64,000 nt of DNA from the NCBI GenBank assembly GCA_021186555.1, contig JAJKFL010000004.1, positions 26,812,406 through 26,876,405 of the forward strand. The letters are read 5' to 3'. The position numbers were made by a program, and so were the translations under genes. Every line of letters begins with the position of its first letter. Position 1 is the stretch's first letter. Of this stretch, positions 11,640-20,600 are shown one piece after another. This stretch comes from Reticulitermes speratus (lineage: Eukaryota; Arthropoda; Insecta; Blattodea; Rhinotermitidae). The notes below the pieces were generated by a model. That model ran no database searches. It was not told the origin of the DNA and worked only from the letters and a program-made list of their open reading frames with translations.

Positions 11640-11915
11640 AACCTGCCATGATGGCGCAGAGGCGGAGTAGAGGTATAGCTCTACTTTTTCTTTAACCCGG
11701 GCGCTAGATGGGGATGGGCTGGTTAACGCCACGCCCCGGCCGCTTTAACCGCCGGGAATGACCCGGTATCCATTTTATAGGAGATTGGGTGGGCCCCAGG
11801 GCCGGTCTGGACGGGTGTAGAAAATCTCACCCCCACCGGGATTCGATCCCCGGACCGTCCAGACTGTAACGAGTCGCTATACCTACTGAGCTACGGCGTG
11901 GTGTAGAGGATATAT
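11640..11915 (-). mobile_element. tRNA-derived SINE, family A, antisense
   Basis: Reads in reverse as head, body and tail. At the right end is GGGATTCGATCCCCGGACC, then CGAGTCGCTATACCTACTGA (tRNA-like head in antisense). The middle has GGTGGGCCCCAGGGCCGGTC and CATTTTATAGGAGATTGGG. At the left end is TAGAGGTATAGCTCTAC. One of the clearest copies. Confidence 0.75.
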
Positions 11916-12315
11916 ATTTAAAATAAAACCTATCTCCTTACGTTTATCGTAAAAACCCAAGTAGCACATTTCTTTCTTAAGAAGAAGTGACTACCCTAAA
12001 TGATTCGCATAAACGTAATAGAGCGGAAGTAATAGTTGTGTCCCCTCCTTCTTCTTCCATGCATTACATACCAATTTCCATCTTTTTCTGTCGTCCAATG
12101 TTTCCTTTAATTCACGTTTTTTTATGTGCTAATATTCTTGTGGCTTCTATTCTTTGCACATTGTCTATCCAGTTGTTGTGATAGCCTACATTTGTTGTTT
12201 GTATTAGTATTTTAAACGAATTTGTAATATTCTCCTTTAATTCTGCTTTGTTATGTAACATTACATTTGCAAAATTAAAACAAACTCAGAGGTAAAGAAT
12301 ACAATACTGTTTAGG

Positions 12316-12540
12316 GCAGTGGTTGTCACCATTTATGATTCGTGGGCCAGTAAAGCAGCAGCAGGTTTTCCAAGGTTCAACACGCCATCAGTCTCACGTT
12401 TAATATTACAAATATAGCTCCTTTCTTTTATTGCTGTCCTGGGCACCGCAGCTGTCACAGGATGTCCCAGCAGATGTAGGCTTTCTATGTGATAAAGCCG
12501 CCACACTCGGTGCGGCGATAAAAGAAACATCCTGTAATAT
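12316..12540 (+). mobile_element. possible hAT-like fragment
   Basis: CAGTGGTTGTCACCATTTAT followed by GATTCGTGGGCCAG resembles the left end of many hAT-type elements (CAGTGGTTCTCAACC...). I could not find a matching right end. Confidence 0.3.
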
Positions 12541-12591
12541 TGTCATAATTTAATTGTTAATACCACGGCTAAATATGCTTATCTACAATAT

Positions 12592-12690
12592 GATCTAAAT
12601 TAACTGTTTTGTGAGGTACAGTTAGACCTGTCTTAAACGGAACATATACATAAAGAAAACATGTCTTTAACGGAAAACTTTTAAGAGTCC
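12592..12690 (+). mobile_element. pogo-type terminal fragment
   Basis: ACAGTTAGACCTGTCTTAAACGG and GTCTTTAACGG resemble the terminal repeat of the pogo-like element at 41,557-42,898 (CTCTTAAGACG, GTCTTAAAAG). Only one end is seen. Confidence 0.35.
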
Positions 12691-12829
12691 CGAGGATCCA
12701 AAGTTTGAGTACCTGTATGAAAGAGAACCTGCCTGCAACGGAGGAAAATTTGGTTCCTTGCAGTTCCGTTATAGGCAGGTTTCATTCTATTAAATTAGAA
12801 GTAAATTCATGTTGCCGCTGTGCACAACA

Positions 12830-13092
12830 TGAAGGCATGTGGGGGTGTGGAGGTATAGCTTCACGCTTTCTTAATCTGGGCACTAAATGGAGTGATCAGC
12901 TTCACGCTTCGGTTGCATTACTCATGGGGATAAAGCTCCCGGTATTTATGAATAGGAAGCTGGGTGGGCCACAGCCGGTTTGGACGTTTAGGAGAAAAGA
13001 AGGATCTGTTGTCCCTGCCGGGTATCGAAATAAAGCTGCTCGCTTCTCCGGCCTGTAGCGTCGTTACTATACTGACTGAGCTATCCCGACTC
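12830..13092 (-). mobile_element. tRNA-derived SINE, family A, antisense
   Basis: GTGGAGGTATAGCTTCACGC, GGCTGGGTGGGCC-type block at about 12,958, then GCCGGGTATCGAAATAAAGC and TCGTTACTATACTGACTGAG (antisense tRNA-like head). The 117-codon frame over it is accidental. Confidence 0.7.
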
Positions 13093-13374
13093 TATTAAAC
13101 GCGACTGGACGTTATACTTGCCCTCAATATATATTTGAATTTAAAATTTATACACTAGAGCGCATGATACAAGTTTTTATCATATGCTTGTACGAGTGTA
13201 CAGTTTGTTGATCTTAGTGTGTCTAACTGTGTGTGATCTAGAAACCTCACTAATGAGGCGGCCTAGGCCCGAGTTGGGCTGTTGCACTACAGGAAAAAAA
13301 ATTCTCATACACCTAAAAAAATATCAATTTTAAATGGTCCGTAACCGTGCATTGAAGAGTTAGATATGGTAACT

Positions 13375-13632
13375 AAAACCAGCAAATGCACACAAGTTTA
13401 TGAAAGTATATTATAAACATAGTAATACCTCCTATATGTTTCGGCCACTCTTGTGGGCCATCTTAATTTACATGTGCATTGATTCACAAACTTTTGTAAC
13501 ATCTTAATGTACTTATTCTTTTTAACGCACCTCCCTCAAGATGGCCACATAAGTGGCCGAAACATGTAGGAGGTATTATTACGTTTATAATATACTTTCA
13601 TAAACTTGTGTGCATTTGTTGGTTTTAGTCAC
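13375..13632. repeat. foldback element with hammerhead-like cores
   Basis: The left arm from about 13,375 (ACCAGCAAATGCACACAAGT, then TATATTATAAACATAGTAAT) is the reverse complement of the right arm ending near 13,630 (ACTTGTGTGCATTTGTTGGT). Arms of about 100 bp flank about 60 bp. Each arm carries a hammerhead-like block: in the left arm TATGTTTCGGCC in antisense, and in the right arm the block listed at 13,528. No coding capacity. Confidence 0.7.
13528..13576 (+). ncRNA. hammerhead-like motif, one core change
   Basis: Outer arm ACCTCC, core CTCAAGA, T, hairpin GGCCAC-ATAA-GTGGCC, GAAACATGTA, outer arm GGAGGT. The outer arms pair over six bases and stem II over six. The core has C where CUGANGA has G at its third base (hammerhead position 5), which should abolish cleavage, while the fold is fully kept. 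Confidence 0.45.
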
Positions 13633-13677
13633 CATATCTAACCTTCAATCTATATTTCAAGAACATTATTATTATGA

Positions 13678-13679
13678 GG

Positions 13680-13715
<36 letters not shown>

Positions 13716-13717
13716 TG
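13678..13717 (+). repeat. (ATA)n microsatellite
   Basis: About 12 ATA/ATT units directly after the foldback element. Confidence 0.85.
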
Positions 13718-13849
13718 AGGTGGAAGCCGCTGTGTAGCACTGAATGTAGGCTGTCATTCTTTGCAAACTTAGAACTTCAAAATTGTTCTTTTTATTAAAC
13801 AAACACTACGTCGTGAAAACGCGTTGTTGAATAGAGGTAAAATACAACG

Positions 13850-14095
13850 TATTATTAGTTTCTGTACTGGAAGGGGTGAGTTGAACTGAGGTTAGGTAAG
13901 CTTCACCCTCCAACCACCACTACACCCCCGGTGGATACAATTCTCACTACGCATTAGACTGGAAGAAGAGTAGCCTGAAGAACCTGTGTGATGGTGGCGG
14001 CAAAGAGAAAAACACCATTCCCTGCCGGGAATCAAAATCCAGTCGCCCAGCCTGTACGCATTTCGTTTACTGAGTGAGCTATTTCGCTCTTAATA
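13850..14095 (-). mobile_element. SINE-like fragment, antisense
   Basis: CCCTGCCGGGAATCAAAATC, then TCGTTTACTGAGTGAGCTA, matches the antisense tRNA-like head of family A. The body is only partly recognisable. Confidence 0.5.
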
Positions 14096-14754
14096 CGACA
14101 AATTAATTTCTGTTAGAGCACTTTATTAGCGCACAAATCAAATTTAACGTTCTTTCTTTTGGCTTCTTGTCCGTTGTGAACATCTACTTGATGTCTGTGA
14201 ATAGAATGTGATGATATTTCTTTGTAAGAACGAGTAACGACATAGAGAGATATGAAATGTTTCATGAATTTGAATTGCATAGATAAAGAGGTATGGCATT
14301 GCTATCCTATTTGAGTATATAGAAAGGCACGTGGTATGAGATCCAAGTAATGACACGCCAAAGAGAAGTTGGAGAAAGTGGAAAGAAAAACGAGAATTAC
14401 TGGCTTATTAACTTTCTCCTCCACTGTGCCCACAGGACGAGAACTCTCACTTAAAAACAAATATTGGTTTTAAATATTTCAGACACAACATAAGCTAATA
14501 AAATTCCATGACATCAGAGAGGCAACACTACTAAGCATCCTCTGTTTGAATCCATAAATTTCTTTATAAATTACTGTTGTTTGTTGTTGTTAAATTACAA
14601 TAATATCTATGGCCTTTATGATTTCTGTTAGATTTTGCTGTGGAATGTGTTATCAATATGTCTATTACTTCACACTAGCTCATTGTGTCACCAGTTAAAA
14701 TATTTTGTATTTATGAAGAAGCCCTTTGGAAATTAAATTTAATTAAATTGAATT
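14096..14754. other. intergenic, no gene seen
   Basis: AT-rich. A short minus-strand frame at 14,144-14,356 has no known domain. Confidence 0.4.
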
Positions 14755-14940
14755 TATATTTGGAAAAGCAGAAAGGAAAAGACCATGTGGTAGACCCTGG
14801 GGTAGATGGGAGAATAATGTAAAAATCAGTGTAAAGAAATAGTTTTAGAAGATGTGGTCTAAAATTACCTAAATCATTGGAGGGTCCAGTGGCAGACTTT
14901 TATAAACCTTCTGCTTTATAAAAAGCGGGGAATTTGTTCA
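14755..14940 (+). mobile_element. LINE 3' end fragment (RTE-like)
   Basis: AGAAAGGAAAAGACCATGTG and GGTAGATGGGAGAATAATG correspond to the GKRPxGRPRxRWEDN segment, followed by a GGAGGGTCCAGTGGCAGAC stretch. Several stops. Confidence 0.55.
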
Positions 14941-15479
14941 ATATCAATTTCTGAGAATGGTCTGTGCTTGAAAAGTTTAGTTACTGGCTTTACAGAATTA
15001 GGTCTGTGACTCACACCTACGGAAACTTTGAATGATACAAATTCTACAGGACTGATATTCTTGAAGGAGTCTCTTTCAGTTCACTGTACAGTGCTAACTT
15101 CTCATGCAGTTCAGTACTAAATAACCTCAGTAGCTTTTACAGCATCATTAAATAACATATTAACATGTTAAGAAAGTTTAATGTTGTATGTTCATTTCAA
15201 CATCTGCATGAAGAAGGAACTACGAACAATTTGACATATCTGTTGAAGTGAATTCAAAATCTTAAGTCTTTATAAATTTTGTGTAAGTTTATGAACTCGT
15301 GCTTATAGAAACAAAGATATGAAGTTACAAAGTAAGTAAAAAAGGTGTCAAAGTACAGGTGAACCATATCATGTAGGTAATGGCGGTTGTGATAGATTTT
15401 ATGTTCATCTAATAACAAATGTGTATTACTGGAACCAATATAATAATGAAATTGCTGTGCAGGTGGCACATTGATCCTT

Positions 15480-16135
15480 CAAATGATTGATGTGAGTATA
15501 AGAGGTGGTTGTTCTAATAGCAAAGATTCATGTCGTGACTTATGCAAAAAATTATGTATCCTTCCTCTCCATTCCCAGTACATATTCTCTATACTACTGT
15601 TTGTTGTTAAGAATAGAGGTTTATTCAAAACTAATTTTGATGTTCATAAATTTAATACAAGATCTAATTATGATTTACATCTCCCCACAGCAAAATTAAC
15701 AGTATTTCGAAAAGGAGTTTGTTATTCGTGTACCAAAATTTATAACCACCTTCCGTTATATCTTAAGCAATTATCATATGACATTATTAAATTTAAATCA
15801 GCTTTAAAAAAGGTTTTTTCTTACAAATTCCTTCTACACCTTGGATTAATATTATAGTTGGAAATAAATAAGGATCTTGGTTTCAGTAATTAAGGTTTTT
15901 ATATTGTTATCTAATTACTATATTATTTATTCTGCTACAAGTGGTAGATTAAGTATTCATTATTTATAATAAGATATAGGTTCACTGTTTTAATTTCATG
16001 TAATATTTAATCTCATGACTAGCTCTGTGTAGCCTTTACACTTAGTCTTAAATTTTTATACCTAGATAAATCAAAGACATGTTCTGTATCTGATCCTTGG
16101 ATTTATGGAACGTTAAATAAATAATAATAAAAAGA
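15480..16135 (+). mobile_element. LINE 3' end with ORF tail (CR1/jockey-like)
   Basis: The frame at about 15,505-15,857 translates to SKDSCRDLCKKLCILPLHSQ, then NTRSNYDLHLPTAKLTVFRKG, then YNHLPLYLKQLSYDIIKFKS. I recognise this as the C-terminal end of the reverse-transcriptase ORF of a widespread insect non-LTR element (R-N-Y-x-L ... K-I-Y-N-x-L-P pattern). A non-coding 3' region follows and ends in TTAAATAAATAATAATAA near 16,115-16,130. The copy is 5'-truncated to about 650 bp. Confidence 0.65.
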
Positions 16136-16500
16136 AATTGAACTTGCAGTAAACCTTTGACTTGGATTTCTTCTACAACTCCTACCAATAATTCCACCAG
16201 TCTTTAAAATTTTATATGCCAGTAGTATCAATAAAGGTAAATAACGTGATGATCAATGCAATGTTATTAAACAGCTAGCTTATAGATCAGTAAACCAATC
16301 ACGTGTTACTAATGCATACCATCAGTAACTTCAGCACTGGGATACAATTTCAAAAACATTTTCACTCCTTCGTCCCAAACGATAATGCCACCACTTGACC
16401 AAAACATGTTGTGGTTTCAAATAAATCTACTATCAGCTGTCACAGAAAATTTTTATCAAAAATATAATCTGAAAAATATGTTTACTTGAATGGTTCTGCT
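16136..16500. other. intergenic, no gene seen
   Basis: Nothing recognised beyond AT-rich sequence. Confidence 0.4.
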
Positions 16501-17137
16501 AACTTATCGCATCCAAATACACAATAGTTGGTTTTACAGTAGAAGTATTTACACAGCTCACAATGGTAAAATATATAGATGCATGAAATTATAAAATTAA
16601 AAATTAAGAACAATAATACATTATGCCTCAAGTAGTGCTTATAAATAAATATGCCATGTAAACTCAGATTATAAAATATATACAAATAGTTTTTACATGA
16701 ATCGATATTGATATTAAAACTTATAATGGTTTTTAAAAAAATCAGTTATTGGCCATGTATACAAGCATATGGTTGATCTATTGTTGATCCCGTCCTGGAA
16801 GATATAATGTAAATACGAAAATTTGGGAATATGTGGTAAGTAATCTAAGTAGCAAAACCGTACTCTAGTAATTGACATACCTGCAGCATTATGTATTACG
16901 TGTGCGATGAAGTATAGTGTACTGACTGCTTGTGTTGTGGTGATTCGATAGGGGGGTGAAGAAGACAGCACATGCGTGTTAGGTTTAGTTGAAGATGAAA
17001 GCAAATAAGGGATTTATTTCTCCTAAGTTTTTTTCCTAATTTTAATTTTATAATTTCATGCATCTACATGTTTTAACATTGTGAGATGTGTAAATACTTC
17101 TACTGTAAAACCAACTATTGCATATTTGGATGCAATA
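16501..17137. repeat. inverted repeat, 80-bp arms, 480-bp spacer
   Basis: The left arm at 16,501-16,580 (CAATAGTTGGTTTTACAGTA, GAAGTATTTACAC) and the right arm at 17,058-17,137 (GTAAATACTTC, TACTGTAAAACCAACTATTG) are reverse complements over about 80 bases with few mismatches. The spacer has no recognised coding content. A hammerhead-like block follows directly outside the right arm. Confidence 0.7.
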
Positions 17138-17157
17138 AGTACTTGTAGTTCTTTGAC

Positions 17158-17210
17158 AAACACCTCCCGAGGATGGCAATTTGTTTGCCGAAACATATGT
17201 AGGGGTTGTA
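17158..17210 (+). ncRNA. hammerhead-like motif, core slightly altered
   Basis: ACACCTC, core CCGAGGA, T, hairpin GGCAA-TTTG-TTTGCC, GAAACATATGTA, then GGGGTTGT. It lies in the same family as 13,528: GTGTGCATTTGTTGGTTTT follows both, at 17,237 and 13,609. The core has C for U at its second base. Likely inactive. Confidence 0.4.
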
Positions 17211-17264
17211 AATACATCTTATACTTGTTAATAATCGTGTGCATTTGTTGGTTTTGACTTAATT

Positions 17265-17440
17265 TCAATACTGTGTTCACAAGAGCCTCCCAATTGTTCC
17301 TGCTCTAAACCAGAAGAAGCTAGTTCACAACCTCCCATTTTATTTCTCATTTTATTATTATCCTCCCATCTCTGCTTAGGCCTTCCAAGTAGTCCCCTTC
17401 CTTCGGGTTTCCTCATCAAAACCGTGTGGTTCAAGTATGA
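17265..17440 (-). mobile_element. LINE 3' fragment, antisense (RTE-like)
   Basis: The minus strand reads MRKPEGRGLLGRPKQRWEDN followed by ELASSGLEQEQLGGSCEH, a decayed form of the GRPxGKRPLGRPRxRWEDN...LAQDRxxWRA tail. It ends only about 20 bases before the first coding exon of the CRAL-TRIO gene. Confidence 0.7.
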
Positions 17441-17467
17441 TATCTACTTACATTTTTAGGCACTAAA

Positions 17468-17678
17468 ATGGGTGTGGGGGAGGATGGAGAAAACTCCCCA
17501 TTTTTCATGCCCAAATCTATTGATGATGATGATGATGGTTCAAAATTTCATCTGAGTGACGAACTCCGACGTCTGGCACAGACAGAATTGCGTGAGGATG
17601 ATGCCACCCGTCAACATGCACTTCAACAAATGAGGGAATGGATACAGAAACATCCAGACATCAAATGCTGCCGTACAG
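17468..17678 (+). CDS. CRAL-TRIO gene coding exon 1
   Basis: Starts MGVGEDGENSPFF. Donor CAG|GTATGA. Ends in phase 1. Includes the acidic (GAT)n-coded Asp run and an amphipathic helix (TELREDDATRQHALQQMREW) typical of the family's N-terminus. Confidence 0.85.
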
Positions 17679-20600
17679 GTATGAAATAGTAAGATGTAGG
17701 TTTTTGCTCTAACTGATAGATATTTTAACGTGGAGATACAAAGAGATGGCAAAACATCTAACATAAAAAGGCATTATAAAAAAATGCAAAAGCAAGTAGC
17801 ATATTTCATGCATATTTGTGAAAACTAAGACTGAACCATAGATTAATTCATAATACTTACTCATGAATCAATGGATATATAATTATTTACATTTCATGAT
17901 ATTTTCACAGATTAGACCTGTAATTCAATTGTACATAAGTTTTAGCTACTCTCTATTTATAAAAGTGAACAGGAAAAACAGTGTACTGCTAGGAAATCAT
18001 ATCTGTATTTTTAGCCACCCACTGTCACCAAGCAGCACTAGCTTTTGTAAATAAAATTTTAAGTTGTAAAAATGAAAAGTTTTATATATTTTTGTAAAGT
18101 TTTTTTATATACGAGCAGAAAAAACGGAAGTCTTTTGGACAAATATCAAGCCTCTTTAGAAATTAAGTGCAGAGCATGAGTCAGTATCTCCTACACTTAA
18201 ATTATTTCTGAAATGTGTTAACAGATGTATGAACAGATACTAAACAATGATACTCTTAAAATGTTTACATATTGCAGTTTCCTACAGTTTTTCATGTACT
18301 GTTCATGATTAACAATTTTTCTGATGTGTTACATAGTGTTATTTAGCTGTCCATCTTTACAGATTCAGTTTTTTTGCTACGTTTCCTGCGTACAAAAAAG
18401 TTTAGCATTCCACTGGCACAGGAAATGTTGGAGCGCTACCTTGTTATCCGACAGCTCTACCCTCAGTGGTTCCGAGGGTTAGATATTGATGACCCTGCTA
18501 TTTCAGAACTCCTTGAAGGAGGATACGTTGTGCCCCTTCCACAGAGAGATGACTTGGGTAGGCAGGTCATTCTCACATGTGCTGGTGAGTATTTACACCT
18601 TAAATGCCTCTCTTGTTAATATGCCAAATTTCCATTCCAATTTCCTCACCACAGATTTATAGATGAGGTAGTTGTTTTGATGGATAGATGGTTGAAAGAA
18701 TGTGTTTTACCTTGCCAGTGGTTACTTTTAAAAATCCCCGGCCCTTTCCACAAGGCAGAAAATAAAAAAGGAACCCTCACTATCCAAATTGAGAAAGTAT
18801 TTTAACAATAAAGAAGAAAGAGAAAAGTGCGTGATGTAGTGTCCATAATGTGAGGTCTGAAATAAACTTGTTTGGGAGAGACACATATTTTGTTTGCATT
18901 GAATCCCCCACTTAAGGTTTGACTGGGAAGCAGTATATTTGAACAATAAACTGAGGTAAATCTCAAATGGAGAAAATTTAACACTGAGGTTCTACACTGG
19001 AGATCACTTGAATTGAACATTAAGTTAGGAGAAACCATAAATCGATTAGCACTAAATGGTTGCTCCAATGTGCATGTATATAGTTGTGTTCGCTTAGGGG
19101 TATAGGGAAAGAATTACTGTATAAGGTACAGATAAAGGAATTTATCTTTCAAGGCTGATGAAACACTGTTGGGTGTTGTGTTTACAGCACGCTTTGATCC
19201 TTACAAGTACACATCAGTGCACATGACCAGGTGCCACAGTTTGGTAGTGGAATGTCTCATGGATGATGAAGAGAATCAGATTCGAGGATATTCTTATTGC
19301 AATGATGAGTCTGAACTCACCATGGGCCACGTAAGTTTGTGGTCTCTGAGTGATATACGCAAGATCTTACAATGTATACAAGTAAGTAAATTCATATATT
19401 CAATAGAAGACACATGATATTTTAACCCCTCACCCAATGCACTTTTAGCCAGCGCACTTTTGACTATACACAATTGAAAATAAATAATTAAGTTATAAAA
19501 TCCCCTGAAGTTGAACTCCAAAAGAACTCCATTCAAATAAAATGAACAAAAATTGCATGAAGCTTATGTTGGTAAAAATTTACTCAAGATATTGTCATCA
19601 CTTTTATAACTGGCATTTTACAGACACTTTTGCTGCCTTCTTATAAATCAGAGAAAAGATAAATATTATTACTACATAAGTAACTGTAATATGGATATAA
19701 TGAGAATATTGATACTGTTCTTGTTTCAGTAATACACTTTGAGACACATTTCATATCATAATACTTAACGGTACTATTGTCTTATAGCACTGCAACAATA
19801 ACTTTTTACGTTTCTTACAGAATTCTACACCAATGCGTCATAAAGCAACGCACTTCTTCAACGTTCCACACTATGCAAATAAAGTTTTTGAATTTTTTAT
19901 TTCACTTCTCAATGAGAAACTCAAGGATCGTATCATGGTGAGTGAAGAAAACATGCTGAATATGAAATTTAACCCTTTATATATTAAATCAGTATGTCAA
20001 AAATCTAAATTTTAAGAAACGGAATTGCACATATCCATAAGAATGTTTGAACGAAAGGGTCAGAATTTTCAAAATATTGTGTCAATGATCAGATTTTAGT
20101 TTAACATTCATTATGTTCTGTAAATTCATAACGTAAATTAAACTTAGAAAAACTAAAAATTTTTTGGTAATATGGGGAAATATGCTGTTGACACAAAGGC
20201 AGTCAAGAAACATTGAACACGCTAACTAAACAACAGTGTTACATATTTTGTAAAATTGAAACGTATACAAGTATTTTCTTTTAAATTGCTATTTCCCAGC
20301 ATGTGTTTGCTTGGGGTGACTATTAAATGCTACTGTTTCAGTAAGCATCACAGTGTTAGTATAATAGCACATATGAATTATCAGATACCTTAGACAGTCA
20401 TAGGACTAGAACTAAAAGGAATTATAGAGAAACACATTTAAGAAACTGCAGGTATTTTAGACAAAACAGACTGTATTTTGGATTTAAAAATAGATTATTT
20501 TTTGGTGGTTTATCCTATTGCTAGTAATACTATAGTACAAGTACTCTACAAACTGGTCAGGGGACAGCCTTCATTTAAATTCTGTGTATGAAAAGTAGTA

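Noticed and set aside
12705-13058. 117-codon open frame
   Set aside because: Most of it lies over an antisense family A SINE. The phrase GGCGTG/GGTATAGC recurs in other copies.
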